A stretch of DNA of 64,000 nucleotides from Bartonella sp. MM73XJBT.G (GCF_028618435.1 NZ_JAQISW010000002.1:186001-250000); one strand, 5' to 3'. Positions 1 through 11,134 are shown, numbered from the stretch's first letter. The notes: generated by a model from the letters alone, not told the origin. Numbers and translations are program-made.

Positions 1-292
1 TCCCCTTAACCTTAAAATTTTTAGAAAATATGCATATATGAAATCATTCAGATACTTATTTTGAGAAAACGATAAAGAAAGATAAAGGTTCCAGATACCT
101 TTATTAAAGTGAGGAAAGAGAACCGAGAATAGAATTAAAATATCTACCATAACCTTTGAACGCTATAATAAAACCCTTTGCGTTCTACAATAAAACATTG
201 ACACAAAGGATTTGCTAATAATAGAGTTATGAGCGAAATATCTCGTTATTTTTATTAAATAAAAAATAAAACAGTCTCAAAAGGTTTTTCTT

Positions 293-1399
293 ATGAAATC
301 TCCCATATCATCACTTCCCTTTACAATAGAAAAGAACCCATCACCTCTATCAGAAAAAAAACGTGAAGAAATTTTAAAAAGTCCCGGTTTTGGTCAATTC
401 TTTACAGACCATATGTGCACTATTCAGTGGACAGAAGACAAAGGCTGGCATAACGCCGTTATTTCTCAATACAAAGCTTTAGAAATTAACCCTGCAAGTA
501 CCGTTTTGCATTATGGACAGGAGATTTTTGAGGGTTTAAAAGCATATCGTGCAAAAGATGGACGCATCTTGCTCTTCCGTCCTGATGCTAATGCACAAAG
601 ATTTATAGAGTCAGCACACCGGTTAGCGATGCCAGAATTACCAAAAGATATTTTTCTGGATGCCGTTCATCAATTAGTAAAAATTGATCAAAAGTGGGTT
701 TCTGATCATCCTAACGTAAGCCTCTACATTCGTCCATTTATGTTTGGTAATGAAAACTTTTTGGGCGTTCGCCCTTCTCAAGAATATCTTTTTTGTATCA
801 TAGCCTCTCCAGTTGAATCCTATTTCAAAGGAGAGGAAAAGTCTGTCAGCGTCTGGATTGAAACAGAGTATAGTCGTGCAGGTCCAGGAGGAACAGGTGC
901 TGCTAAATGTGGTGGAAACTATGCAGCCAGCTTACTTGCACAAAAAAGTGCGATTGAAAACAATTGTAGCCAAGTGCTCTTCCTTGATATGGTTGAACAT
1001 ACATGGATTGAAGAACTTGGCGGTATGAATGTCTGCTTTATTATGGACAATAATACACTCGTAACCCCTCCCCTTAATGGAACAATCCTTCCGGGAATAA
1101 CACGTCATTCAATTTTACAGTTGGCTAAACAAATGGGATTAACGATAGAAGAGCGTCCTTATTCTTTTGCATCGCTTCAAGAAGATGTAAAGAGTGGACA
1201 ACTTAAAGAAGTTTTTGCTTGTGGTACAGCTGCCGTTGTCACATCAATCGGCCGTTTTAGATATAAAGGAGGAGAATTTATTATTGGAAATGAAACAGTT
1301 GGAGAAGTCACAAAGCAACTTCAAGCACAATTGGTTGGTCTTCAAAAAGGAAATATAGAAGATAAAAATGGCTGGGTTTATTCTGTCCAGCTCTCATAA
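293..1399 (+). CDS. ilvE: Branched-chain amino acid aminotransferase
   Basis: Class IV PLP-dependent transaminase of the cytoplasm. It interconverts leucine, isoleucine and valine with their 2-oxo acids, using glutamate/2-oxoglutarate. The 368 residues match the longer BCAT group. The PLP lysine lies in the motif GTGAAKCGGNYAA (Lys205), and GQEIFEGLKAYR near residue 75 and the C-terminal EVFACGTAAVV are family signatures. The ATG follows a purine stretch (aaaagg) at a good distance. It stands alone, with about 290 bp of AT-rich sequence before it, and is convergent with glpX. Family assignment is firm; which branched-chain substrates dominate cannot be read from the sequence. Confidence 0.95.
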   Translation: MKSPISSLPFTIEKNPSPLSEKKREEILKSPGFGQFFTDHMCTIQWTEDKGWHNAVISQYKALEINPASTVLHYGQEIFEGLKAYRAKDGRILLFRPDANAQRFIESAHRLAMPELPKDIFLDAVHQLVKIDQKWVSDHPNVSLYIRPFMFGNENFLGVRPSQEYLFCIIASPVESYFKGEEKSVSVWIETEYSRAGPGGTGAAKCGGNYAASLLAQKSAIENNCSQVLFLDMVEHTWIEELGGMNVCFIMDNNTLVTPPLNGTILPGITRHSILQLAKQMGLTIEERPYSFASLQEDVKSGQLKEVFACGTAAVVTSIGRFRYKGGEFIIGNETVGEVTKQLQAQLVGLQKGNIEDKNGWVYSVQLS

Positions 1400-1427
1400 T
1401 AAGACGATATTCTCATATCTATAAAGG

Positions 1428-1459
1428 CTTCCATGAAGATATATCGGCCTTCATGGAAG
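1428..1459. terminator. Hairpin between convergent ilvE and glpX
   Basis: A perfect 11-bp inverted repeat (CTTCCATGAAG / CTTCATGGAAG) with a 10-nt loop lies in the gap between the convergent ends of ilvE and glpX. It has no clear T-tract on either side, so it could be a bidirectional terminator or a 3'-end stabilising stem. Confidence 0.5.
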
Positions 1460-1513
1460 TGTTCGTGCTAAAAGTAATCTCTCTATTTTTTAGGGATGAC
1501 AAAAAGGAAAACA

Positions 1514-2500
1514 TTAATCAAATTTCGAATGATCTCTATGCTTTGCTTTAATATTGCGAACTGTCCCCGTATGAGAACGCATTACAAGAGTTTCCGTTTG
1601 AATGTAGCGAGGCGTGAATTTAACACCAGACAGCATGTTACCATCTGTCACCCCTGTCGCTGAGAACAAAACGTCACCCTTTGCCATTTCTTCCATTGTA
1701 TAAACCTTATTGGGATCACTAATCCCCATTTTGGCTGCACGAGCAATTTTCTCTTCTGTATCAAGCAACAAACGACCTTGCATCTGTCCTCCAATGCAGC
1801 GTAAAGCAGCAGACGCTAAAACACCCTCTGGAGCACCACCAATTCCCATATAAATATCAATACCTGTTTCTTCTGGATCAGTTGTATCAATAACAGCAGC
1901 AACATCTCCATCACCAATCAAGCGAATCGATGCCCCTGTCTTTCGCACTTGCTCAATCAGTTTTTCATGACGAGGCCTATCCATAATACAAACAGTAATC
2001 TGATTAACAGCCACACCTTTAGCCTTTGCAAGAGCATGAATATTATCGGTAGGACAAGCATCTATATCCACCAATCCCTTTGGATAACCAGGACCAATAG
2101 CAATTTTGTTCATATAAACATCAGGAGCATAAAGGAGGTTACCTTTTTCAGCAATAGCAATCACTGCCAAAGAATTGGCAAGATTTTTAGCACAAAGTGT
2201 TGTTCCTTCCAATGGATCAAGTGCAATATCGATCGCCAGTCCATTTTGAAGACCTACTTTTTCTCCAATATAAAGCATGGGCGCTTCATCCCGCTCACCT
2301 TCGCCAATCACCACTGTACCCTCAATAGGCAATCGATTAAGTTCCTGCCGCATTGCATCTACAGCAGCTTGATCGGCTGCCTTTTCATCGCCACGTCCGC
2401 GCCAGCGCGCAGCAGCAACAGCAGCACGTTCAGTGACACGTACCAATTCAAGTGTCAAAATACGATCAAGTCCATTTAAAGTCTTCTGAGTTGTGGGCAT
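1514..2500 (-). CDS. glpX: Class II fructose-1,6-bisphosphatase
   Basis: Hydrolyses fructose 1,6-bisphosphate to fructose 6-phosphate in gluconeogenesis, in the cytoplasm and metal dependent. The 328 residues fit the GlpX family. The metal-binding signature DPLEGTT is at residues 95-101, preceded by GEGERDEAPML near 67-77, and MGIGGAPEGVLAS lies further on. Gene order glpX next to hom is common in Rhizobiales. Both lie on the minus strand with about 135 bp between them, so hom and glpX may be cotranscribed. Assignment is secure. Confidence 0.95.
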   Translation of the reverse strand: MPTTQKTLNGLDRILTLELVRVTERAAVAAARWRGRGDEKAADQAAVDAMRQELNRLPIEGTVVIGEGERDEAPMLYIGEKVGLQNGLAIDIALDPLEGTTLCAKNLANSLAVIAIAEKGNLLYAPDVYMNKIAIGPGYPKGLVDIDACPTDNIHALAKAKGVAVNQITVCIMDRPRHEKLIEQVRKTGASIRLIGDGDVAAVIDTTDPEETGIDIYMGIGGAPEGVLASAALRCIGGQMQGRLLLDTEEKIARAAKMGISDPNKVYTMEEMAKGDVLFSATGVTDGNMLSGVKFTPRYIQTETLVMRSHTGTVRNIKAKHRDHSKFD

Positions 2501-2636
2501 ATGAAAAAATCCTACCGAATAAATACCAGAAAAAATATGAGTTCTTAATTAAGCTCTAAAAATAAAGCTTTTGACAAAGATGAAAACTTTCCACAAGAGA
2601 TAAAAATATTCCAGCTTGTCTTATCAAGATAAGTTA

Positions 2637-3953
2637 TCAATTCTCTGCCATACGTTCAATACGAATGAATTGAGATTTTGCAACAAGATGTCCATCTTTT
2701 TCAATTTCTGCAAGTGCCTGTCGTACATTCACTTCTGTTGTTTCATGTGTGATTAAAATAATCGTTTTTTCAATCTGATTTTCTATAAAAGGTCTTTGAA
2801 CAATCGACTCTAGCGAAATATGATTATCAGCCATATGCCTTGCAACCGCGGCAAAAACACCAGCACGATCATGAACATTTAAACGTATAAAATAGCCCCC
2901 TGCATGATGTGAAATGCGTGCTTTTTTATGAGGAGAAAGCTTTAAAGCTGGACGTCTTAAAACAGGTGCATAGTGAAAACCAGAACGTGCTTTTGCTATA
3001 TCAGCCAAATCACCAATAACAGCTGATGCTGTTGCCATTCCTCCAGCGCCAGGACCAGAAAATAATAATTCACCTAATAAATCACTTTGAATAGAAAGAG
3101 CATTGGTTACACCATTGATCTGTGCAATCATTGAGGATGTTGGGACCATTGTTGGGTGAACGCGTTGCTCTATTCCAGAATCCGTTTTTAAAGCAACCCC
3201 TAAAAGCTTAATTCTATATCCCAATTCATCAGCCGCCCGAATATCAATTTGCGAAATATTATGAATTCCTTCAACATAAACATCATCCAACGAAACAGCT
3301 GTTCCAAATGCCAAGCTTGTTAACAAAGCTAATTTATGAGCGGTATCATTTCCCTCAATATCAAAAGTTGGATCTGCTTCAGCATACCCCAATCTTTGTG
3401 CATCTGCTAAACAATCTTTGAATGAAAGGCCTTCTGTAAACATGCGTGTTAATATATAATTACAGGTTCCATTGAGAATACCATAAATCCGCGATATATG
3501 ATTGCTGACAAGCGATTCTCTCATCGCTTTAATGACAGGGATTCCCCCTGCGACAGCTGCTTCAAAATGAAGAAAAACGCCTTTTTGTTCTGCAATTATA
3601 GCTAGCTCTACCCCATATCGAGCGAGAAGAGCTTTATTGGCTGTTACAACATGATGTCCTGCCTCAAGCGCACTCTTAACAGCAGTATATACAATATCCA
3701 ATTCACCACCAATTAACTCGACAAAAACATCAATCTCGTCAAAGGCAGCCATCTCCACAGGTGAATCAAACCATCTCATATTACTGAGATCAACTCCACG
3801 ATCACGGCCTTTATCGCGCGCACTAACAGCAACAACTTTGATGGATCGCCCACACTGACAAGCCAAACTATTCGCTTTTTCACATAGAGCTCGAACAACT
3901 GAGGTACCAACCGTACCAAGTCCCGCAATACCAACTTTTAAAGCTTCTGCCAT
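2637..3953 (-). CDS. hom: Homoserine dehydrogenase
   Basis: Reduces aspartate semialdehyde to homoserine for threonine and methionine synthesis. The 438 residues comprise an N-terminal Rossmann domain with GIAGLGTVG (residues 8-16), a catalytic middle domain with GILNGTCNYILTRM and GYAEADPTFDIEGNDTAHK, and a C-terminal ACT domain (about 355-430, RLNVHDRAGVFAAVARH) typical of feedback control by threonine. The ATG is the first codon of the conserved reading frame. It lies upstream of glpX on the same strand. A short tandem repeat sits about 60 bp before the start codon. Confidence 0.95.
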   Translation of the reverse strand: MAEALKVGIAGLGTVGTSVVRALCEKANSLACQCGRSIKVVAVSARDKGRDRGVDLSNMRWFDSPVEMAAFDEIDVFVELIGGELDIVYTAVKSALEAGHHVVTANKALLARYGVELAIIAEQKGVFLHFEAAVAGGIPVIKAMRESLVSNHISRIYGILNGTCNYILTRMFTEGLSFKDCLADAQRLGYAEADPTFDIEGNDTAHKLALLTSLAFGTAVSLDDVYVEGIHNISQIDIRAADELGYRIKLLGVALKTDSGIEQRVHPTMVPTSSMIAQINGVTNALSIQSDLLGELLFSGPGAGGMATASAVIGDLADIAKARSGFHYAPVLRRPALKLSPHKKARISHHAGGYFIRLNVHDRAGVFAAVARHMADNHISLESIVQRPFIENQIEKTIILITHETTEVNVRQALAEIEKDGHLVAKSQFIRIERMAEN

Positions 3954-4010
3954 TATCTAACCATTGATCCTTATCCATATTGAAAATATCGTTTAAATGA
4001 TGTGCCAATC

Positions 4011-4064
4011 AATACAAAGAATACTGGCAATACAAAGAATACTGGCAACAAAAAGAATATTGAT
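4011..4064. repeat. 18-bp tandem repeat upstream of hom
   Basis: Two perfect copies of the 18-mer AATACAAAGAATACTGGC (4011-4028 and 4029-4046) are followed by a third degenerate copy (4047-4064). The array starts 58 bp upstream of the hom start codon and so lies in its likely promoter or leader. It is probably a slippage-prone repeat; a regulatory role is only possible. Confidence 0.7.
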
Positions 4065-5404
4065 ATCCATCAGGACAAAAGAAATCCCCTGCTCCCTCCA
4101 TACTTTTTTCTAATAGCATTATCCCCGCTTGTTCAATCAAAATTCCTAAAAATACAAATATTTATTTTCTTTTAAAATTTTAAAACCTTTATAAAAGATC
4201 TAATTCAAAATGAAAATCTACAAAATTGATAAATGCAAATTACCGTAAAAAAAATTGCTTTGTTTTTAAAAAGTAAAAGCCTTCTCATAAAAACTAATCT
4301 CTATCAACAAGGGATAGAAAAAATCTCTCAAAAAATAATCAATAATACGCAAAAGAATATCGAATATTTGGTAAAAAATACAAACATATCTCTTCCAAAT
4401 CAACAAGTATTAAACAAAAAACATTCTTTCATAGGATACGTAAAGAGAATGGACAAAATATAAAGTGGATTATTAAATAATAATGCATTCCTTCCTACCA
4501 TTATATAGCTTGAATTGTCGTTCTTTAATGTAAAGAGCTTAACATTCTTCTGTATAAAAATAGAACATTACATTAAATGTAAAAAACAAAAACTCATTTG
4601 TGTACAGCATAATTCTGAAAAATTATAAATATGGAGAATAAATTTGCAAAGTTTAAATATTTTACCTTAACTTATTGCCAATTTTTTTAAAAACGAACAA
4701 ATTGCAATGACAAAAAACTCCATAAATCCTTTACCTGCACTGATTCATTTTCAAATAAAGAACTTTCTAAAGATGTGAGAGAACAAATAAAAATCCTTTA
4801 AATTTTTCACATCCATGTAAAGGTATAGTTGAGAAAAATAATTTTTAAAATATTTCTAAAAATTTCCTCAATATTTTTTATTTTTATCATACATATTTTC
4901 TTCTTGTGAAATTGAAAGAAATCTACAGCTTATGATTTGAAAAAACTTTTGTATGATTCGCACTCTTTGTTAACTTACTCATAAATATTTCTTTCTCTTT
5001 CATAAATTATATAAACTTTGCTTTATGATAAGCTTAAATAAGCAGCCTTCTGTATAAAGGCTCTCTCAAGTAAGTTAAAGGATATTCACATGTACAAGCA
5101 TGAGACAAAAATGAGTAAAATACGTAAAAAATAAATATCTTTAAAATGCTTTTATGATCATTTTTATATAGGCATCAAACTGAAAGTAAACAACAAATAT
5201 CATTCACTAAATATGATGTTCGCAGCAAAATTTTTTATCCATCATGATAACTCTATATTTTTTCTATAAAAAAACTTAGAAAATAAAATGATTTAAACAA
5301 AAGTCATTTAAAAATTATTCAATAAAACACATTTTTTTCAAAAAAAATGACACAGAGGGCTTGCGAAGTAAAAAGATCCTCTCTATAAGCCTCATCATTG
5401 GTTT
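4065..5404. other. AT-rich spacer, no supportable gene
   Basis: About 1.3 kb of very AT-rich sequence between hom and tRNA-Glu. Only short frames of low complexity (Lys/Asn/Ile-rich) occur; none has a convincing ribosome site or a recognisable domain. It looks like decayed DNA, as is common in Bartonella. Confidence 0.6.
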
Positions 5405-5479
5405 GCGCCCATCGTCTAGCGGTTAGGACATCGCCCTTTCACGGCGGAAACAGGGGTTCGATTCCCCTTGGGCGTACCA
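5405..5479 (+). tRNA. tRNA-Glu (anticodon TTC)
   Basis: A complete cloverleaf can be drawn. The 7-bp acceptor stem is GCGCCCA/TGGGCGT, with G-T at the first pair. The D arm contains TCTAGCGGTTAGGA, the anticodon loop is CTTTCAC with anticodon TTC, and the T-arm has GGTTCGATTCC. The discriminator is A, and CCA is encoded in the DNA (5477-5479). It stands alone in a gene-poor stretch. Confidence 0.96.
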
Positions 5480-6271
5480 ATTTTTCTTTTCTTCTGTGTA
5501 AGATATTGATTTTACTTATGTTTTAAATATCATGGATCATAAATAAAAATCAAGGAACAGACTTTTAAAGAGGTCTTTTCTTAGAAAAGGTGTAAAAGTC
5601 ATCTGATGATTCATTTGTCGTTTTTCCTCATAGAAAGAAGTCTAGTGTAGTCCTTAGTATCAATTAAAAAATTAATAAAATATAAGTTAGAGGATTTCTC
5701 TAGTGATACGGTGATTTTGTAAGCGGTATTTGTACGTATGCTATTAATTTTTAAATAAAAACCAACCACACCCTTTATATATTTCTTTCAACTTTTAAAA
5801 CTGAAATTGATTACCAAGAAAGCATTTTAGATGAATCATCCCTCATTACAGGGCTTTTTATATCACATTAAATTTTTATAAACAAACAGTCCGTAATTTT
5901 AGATTAAATGGCGATATAAAAATAGATGCTTACTCACGAAAAAAACTCAAGAAACCCTCATTGAGAATACAATCAACTTATCAAAACGTTAAATAGGAAA
6001 TTTGATGATAAAAATATATATCCCTATTCCCCAGAAACATCCTTAATTTATTAATTAAATTATGCTTTTTTCAGTTACACAATGATAATAGATTTGCAAA
6101 CACATCACTTCTTTTCAAAAATTAAACTCTTCAATAAAGTTTTATACTCTATTGATCATATATTCCCTCCCCCACACACATTTACATGCCCCTTTGCCCC
6201 TTGTTTTTACTTTTCATTATAAACCTGAAAGTGCTATAAGGTAATATCACTTAAAAGAAAAAGGACTTCTA
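5480..6271. other. Gene-free spacer between tRNA-Glu and icd
   Basis: About 790 bp of AT-rich DNA. No open frame with coding character was seen on either strand, and no integrase or repeat of the tRNA 3' end was noticed. Confidence 0.55.
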
Positions 6272-7486
6272 ATGGCAAAGATCAAAGTAGAAAATCCCGT
6301 TGTTGAACTCGATGGGGATGAAATGACCCGTATCATCTGGAAATATATCAAAGATAAATTAATCCATCCCTATCTCGACATTGATCTCAAATATTATGAT
6401 CTTTCCGTCGAAAACCGTGATGCAACCAATGATCAGGTAACGATTGATTCTGCCAATGCTATCAAAAAATATGGGGTTGGTATAAAATGTGCAACCATCA
6501 CACCTGATGAAGCACGTGTTAAAGAATTTAACTTAAAAAAAATGTGGAAATCACCCAATGGCACTATCCGCAATATTTTAGGAGGCGTTATTTTTCGCGA
6601 ACCCATTATCTGTAAAAATGTCCCTCGCCTTGTTCCTAACTGGACAAAGCCAATTATTATCGGACGTCACGCTTTTGGTGATCAATATAAAGCAACAGAT
6701 TTTAAATTTCCAGGCAAAGGGAAACTAAGTATTAAATTTGTTGGTGATGATGATCAAGTTATTGAGCATGATGTTTTTGATGCCCCAAGTGCAGGGGTTG
6801 CCATGGCAATGTATAATCTTGATGAGTCAATTCGTGATTTTGCCCGTGCAGCTTTTAATTATGGACTACAGCGGAATGTTCCGGTTTATCTTTCAACAAA
6901 AAATACCATCCTAAAAACTTACGATGGTCGTTTTAAAGATATCTTTCAAGAAATATTTGATACGGAATTTAAAAATGAATTTGAAAACCGTAAATTGTAT
7001 TACGAACACCGTCTCATTGATGATATGGTAGCTTCGGCACTTAAATGGTCAGGCGGCTATGTCTGGGCATGTAAAAACTATGATGGTGATGTTCAGTCTG
7101 ATATTGTTGCCCAAGGTTTTGGTTCTCTTGGTCTTATGACTTCCGTTCTCATGACACCGGACGGTAAAATTGTTGAAGCAGAGGCCGCACACGGCACCGT
7201 AACACGCCACTACCGTCAATATCAAAAGAATGAAGAAACATCAACAAATTCTATTGCATCTATTTTTGCATGGACTCGTGGACTAGCGCATCGGGCCAAA
7301 CTGGATAACAATAATAAATTAAAAAACTTTGCCACAACATTGGAAGAAGTTTGTATTAAAACCGTTGAAGAAGGTTTTATGACGAAAGATCTCGCGCTTT
7401 TGATTGGACCTAAACAAAAATGGCTTTCTACAACAGGTTTTCTCGACAAAATTGATGAAAATCTCAAAAAAGCAATGGACAATTAA
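6272..7486 (+). CDS. icd: NADP-dependent isocitrate dehydrogenase
   Basis: Oxidative decarboxylation of isocitrate to 2-oxoglutarate in the TCA cycle. At 404 residues it belongs to the dimeric, eukaryote-like NADP-IDH group rather than the E. coli type. Visible motifs are [14 protein letters not shown] near the N-terminus, [13 protein letters not shown] (substrate binding), [18 protein letters not shown] (metal-binding aspartates) and [12 protein letters not shown] (cofactor site). AAAGGA lies a suitable distance before the ATG. It is followed at once by a rho-independent terminator, so it is probably monocistronic. Confidence 0.97.
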   Translation: MAKIKVENPVVELDGDEMTRIIWKYIKDKLIHPYLDIDLKYYDLSVENRDATNDQVTIDSANAIKKYGVGIKCATITPDEARVKEFNLKKMWKSPNGTIRNILGGVIFREPIICKNVPRLVPNWTKPIIIGRHAFGDQYKATDFKFPGKGKLSIKFVGDDDQVIEHDVFDAPSAGVAMAMYNLDESIRDFARAAFNYGLQRNVPVYLSTKNTILKTYDGRFKDIFQEIFDTEFKNEFENRKLYYEHRLIDDMVASALKWSGGYVWACKNYDGDVQSDIVAQGFGSLGLMTSVLMTPDGKIVEAEAAHGTVTRHYRQYQKNEETSTNSIASIFAWTRGLAHRAKLDNNNKLKNFATTLEEVCIKTVEEGFMTKDLALLIGPKQKWLSTTGFLDKIDENLKKAMDN

Positions 7487-7500
7487 GCAATAATTTAATT

Positions 7501-7536
7501 AAAATTCAAAGCTCTAAATAGAGCTTTGAATTTTTC
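7501..7536 (+). terminator. Rho-independent terminator of icd
   Basis: A 12-bp stem (ATTCAAAGCTCT / AGAGCTTTGAAT) with an AAAT loop is extended by A-T pairs and followed by a run of T (7531-7535). It lies 15 bp after the icd stop. Confidence 0.85.
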
Positions 7537-7602
7537 TTGGTGAATTTAAAGAACTGCCTTATAAATAAAAAGAAAATAAACTTTTATTAAATAGCAAAAA
7601 CA

Positions 7603-9033
7603 GTGAAAAAACAAAGCTGGTCTACGCTTCTATTGAGTAAAAATGGTCCTTGCTTTTTAACGTTTACAGGCGGAGTTGTGCTGCACGCCACCAACGTTTA
7701 TATCGTTATTACTATTTTACCCTCCCTTATGAATCATATTGGCAATGAAATATATTATTCTTGGGTTGCTACTGTCTTCATTACAGCTTCTCTCGTAGGA
7801 ACTTCCCTTGCAACAAAAATATTAGGAAAACTAGGTCCCCGTAACGCTTATGTTATCTCTGGAGTTATCTTTACCCTAGGGACTTTCCTGTGCAGCATTT
7901 CTTCATCTATGCCATTATTTTTAATAGGACGCTTTATTCAAGGATTTGGAAGTGGTTCTTTGTTATCCCTATCCTATTCCATGGTGCGTATTTTTTTTAA
8001 TCCATCTTTATGGTCACACGCATTAAGTGTTATTTCTGGAATGTGGGGAATATCAACCTTATTAGGACCAGCGATCGGAGGGCTTTCTATATATTATGGC
8101 CTATGGAGAGCATCCTTTTGGATCATTGGTGTATTTGCTATATTCTTCTCACTCATCGCCTTTAAATTTTTACCAAAAAAGAATGAAAGTGATATTCCAA
8201 CATCCCCTTTTCCTCTTCTCCAGCTTTTCATACTCACCTTATTGATTTTTATCATTTCGGTTGGAGGGGCTATGGAGTCAACAATGGCAAAAATCTGCGG
8301 GCTCGTTATCGGACTTAGTCTTCTCTTTGTTCTAGCAAGAATCGAATCATCTAATCTTCACCCTATGTTGCCGCATAAATCCTTTTCCTTTTCTTCTGAA
8401 ATTTTTCCTGTTTACGCATTGATCCTCGTTATGACAACAGTCGTCTATAGTATAGAACTTTATTTTCCACTTTTTCTTCAAGAGCTTCATGGGCAAGCTC
8501 CACTTATTGCTGGTTATATAGCAGCACTCATGAGCCTAGGGTGGACATGTGGAGCCCTTTCAAGTGCTGGTATCTCCGCAAGAAAAATTCGCAACATCAT
8601 TGTATACTCCCCCTTATTAAAACTGTTAGGCATCACTATTCTTTTATGGCTTATTCCAACAGAAGTTTCCACAGTTGAATATATTTTTATTATTTGCTTA
8701 GCACTATTTTCTATTGGGGTCAGTGCAGGTATAGCGTGGCCACATTTACTCACAAGGATATTACAATGTGCAAATGATGAAGATGCTCTGCGTGCAAGTG
8801 AATCCCTTACCTTTGTGCAACTATTTTCAGCGGCCTTAAGTGCAACTCTAGCAGGAGTCATCACTAATCTTGCAGGCCTCTTTAATCCTGGAGGAACAAT
8901 AGGAATGATCTTAGCAGCAAAAACACTTCTTATCGTGCTTATGGGGCTTTTATTTTGTTTTGCTATTCCATTAGCGTTGCGCATTTCCTACTGCATATTT
9001 AAAAATCCAACAGGACATTCTAATAATAACTAA
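7603..9033 (+). CDS. MFS transporter, drug:H+ antiporter type
   Basis: Inner-membrane major facilitator superfamily protein of 476 residues, hydrophobic throughout with 12 to 14 predicted helices. GRFIQGFGSGSLLSLSY (about residues 109-125) and GMWGISTLLGPAIGG (about 146-160) resemble motif C of the 14-helix DHA2/EmrB exporters. The gene begins with GTG, read as MKKQSWSTLLL. It follows icd after a terminator, so it probably has its own promoter in the short gap. Substrate cannot be deduced; efflux of a small molecule is likely. It is convergent with the next MFS gene. Confidence 0.8.
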   Translation: MKKQSWSTLLLSKNGPCFLTFTGGVVLHATNVYIVITILPSLMNHIGNEIYYSWVATVFITASLVGTSLATKILGKLGPRNAYVISGVIFTLGTFLCSISSSMPLFLIGRFIQGFGSGSLLSLSYSMVRIFFNPSLWSHALSVISGMWGISTLLGPAIGGLSIYYGLWRASFWIIGVFAIFFSLIAFKFLPKKNESDIPTSPFPLLQLFILTLLIFIISVGGAMESTMAKICGLVIGLSLLFVLARIESSNLHPMLPHKSFSFSSEIFPVYALILVMTTVVYSIELYFPLFLQELHGQAPLIAGYIAALMSLGWTCGALSSAGISARKIRNIIVYSPLLKLLGITILLWLIPTEVSTVEYIFIICLALFSIGVSAGIAWPHLLTRILQCANDEDALRASESLTFVQLFSAALSATLAGVITNLAGLFNPGGTIGMILAAKTLLIVLMGLLFCFAIPLALRISYCIFKNPTGHSNNN

Positions 9034-9071
9034 AAATAAATATAAAAATTTCTTCTTTACTTAAAAAAATA

Positions 9072-10271
9072 TTAAGAACGCTTCTCCATAAACCATGAGA
9101 TGCAAAAAACCATTAATCCGCAAAAAGTTAGAATACTTCCTAAAATGGCTGTATATTCATAACTATAGCCCAATTTTAAAACCAATGCTCCAGCTTCTGC
9201 ACCAAGAGCGTTGGCAATATTAAAAGCAGACTGCATTAATGCTCCTGCCAAAATCTGTCCCTGTAGTGCAACATCCATAATTTTTGTTTGTATAGAAGGC
9301 ATAGCCGCAAAAGAAGTCCCAACCAAAAAGCATCCTATTGCAGCTGTTAACGGAGCATAAGATAAAAAGAAAAAAACAAAAAAAACAAATACGCTCCAAA
9401 GCATAGAAAAAAATATCATCGGCGAAATGCCTATTTTAGTAGCCAATTTAGGCCCCAAGAGATTTCCTAACACCATCCCCAATCCAACTAAGGGCATGAT
9501 AAAGGGTATCCACTCAAGTGAAAAACCAGAAATATGCATTAATGTTGACTTAATATAAGTAAAAACAGAAAATAATCCTGACGCTCCCACCGAAACCATT
9601 GTTAAAAGAAGCCACACCTGCTTTTGCTTTAATGCACCCATTTCGTGTAAAGGGCTCGTTCTTTTACTCCTTAAATCGCAAGGCAAAAAATTCCAAATAA
9701 GAAAACAACATAATAAAGCAATCATACCCACAAGGATGAAAGCAATCTGCCAACCAATAAGTTGACCAATCCAAGTTGCACTTGGTGCTCCTAAAACGGT
9801 TGCAATAGTTAAGCCAAGCATAACAGACCCAACAGCTTTAGAACGTTCATTCATTTTCACCATTGAAGAGGCAACCATAGCCGCAAGTCCGAAATAGATT
9901 CCATGAGGAAGACCACTGAGAAAGCGTAATACGACTAACATGCTAAAATCAGAAAAAAAAGTGCTCGCAATATTTGCTAAGGCATAAAAAAACATCAACC
10001 CTATCAAAACAGTTTTACGTGAAAATTGAGCAGTTGCAACAGCCAAAAGAGGAGCTCCAATCACAACACCTAATGCATAAGCAGAAATATATTGACCCGC
10101 AGTAGGAATATCAACATATGAACTTCGTGCCATCTCTGGAAGAAGCCCCATTGCAACAAACTCTGCAGTCCCAATAGAAAAACTCCCTACTGCAAGAGCT
10201 AAAATTGCTAAATGACGTATTTTCGAATCAATTTCCAACGCAAGAATATTTTGTTTATGAGAATCGATCAT
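9072..10271 (-). CDS. MFS transporter, DHA1 type
   Basis: Second MFS permease, 399 residues and 12 predicted helices, convergent with the preceding one with only 38 bp between their ends. GTAEFVAMGLLPEMA in the first helix and GAPLLAVATAQFSRKTVL (motif A region) place it near the AraJ/YdhP-like DHA1 sugar- or drug-efflux group. It is not a duplicate of its neighbour: length and motifs differ. Substrate unknown. Start is ATG (MIDSHKQN). Confidence 0.8.
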   Translation of the reverse strand: MIDSHKQNILALEIDSKIRHLAILALAVGSFSIGTAEFVAMGLLPEMARSSYVDIPTAGQYISAYALGVVIGAPLLAVATAQFSRKTVLIGLMFFYALANIASTFFSDFSMLVVLRFLSGLPHGIYFGLAAMVASSMVKMNERSKAVGSVMLGLTIATVLGAPSATWIGQLIGWQIAFILVGMIALLCCFLIWNFLPCDLRSKRTSPLHEMGALKQKQVWLLLTMVSVGASGLFSVFTYIKSTLMHISGFSLEWIPFIMPLVGLGMVLGNLLGPKLATKIGISPMIFFSMLWSVFVFFVFFFLSYAPLTAAIGCFLVGTSFAAMPSIQTKIMDVALQGQILAGALMQSAFNIANALGAEAGALVLKLGYSYEYTAILGSILTFCGLMVFCISWFMEKRS

Positions 10272-10283
10272 ATCATCATTTCT

Positions 10284-10311
10284 GGATAAGATTTTTTGGA
10301 TAAGATTTTTT
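10284..10311. repeat. 14-bp direct tandem repeat
   Basis: Two perfect adjacent copies of GGATAAGATTTTTT, just upstream of the start of the minus-strand MFS gene (ATG at 10271). Probably a slippage product. Confidence 0.6.
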
Positions 10312-11134
10312 GCTGTAGATATCTGTAATACGTAAAACTAAAAATTCAAAATATTGTTACATGCATGCTAAATCGTCCCCAACAAAGTTTTAAAAACATT
10401 TTGACATATAAGCATTTTATGAAATTTTTAGTAAGATTCTTTAATTAAAGATCTTTTAAAAACCTAACGGTTATAGATATATTCAACTATTTTTATGAGA
10501 CCAGCCAGATAATAAACCCAAGATAATAAACTATGTCTCCTTTTTTCAGCAGTTTCAATTTTACCCTAAATCTTTATTTAGAATGATGTAGCACACGCTA
10601 TAAACAATTCTAAAATTTATCGAAGAATACATTCCAAACAGATGAGCAATATCTCATCATTATCTTGATACAAATATAAAAACCTCTGCCTAATTTATTA
10701 TTTCTTCGTTTTTATGACCTAAATCCCCCCCTCCAAATTGATAAGCTATAATTTCAACGCATATGCCATCTTATTATGGGTTATTATAGAATCTTTTAAA
10801 AATTCTCATGATAATCGTGCTTGATTTCTCCATTGATTAAATAATCCTATTCTCGAGATATTTATCCCTATCTCATCTTATAGATAAATAGCATAAGATC
10901 TTTTTTGATCTAATTCACTATCTGTAAATTTGAAATATCCATATAATATATTATGATTTTTTATATAAATATAATATTACTTTAATTTTCTAAGAATTTA
11001 TCTTTCCTTTTGCATGTAATATATTCTTTACCTTAATCAATAAAAGAATACAAAAGAACTCATAAAAATACAATTTTCATACTTCTTTAAGAGTTCGCTA
11101 ACGCCTCATTAACATTGTTGTTTTAAACACTCAT

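Noticed and set aside
4233-4463. 76-codon plus-strand frame downstream of the hom promoter region
   Set aside because: Lys/Asn/Ile-rich composition expected from AT-rich DNA, no ribosome site, no recognisable domain.
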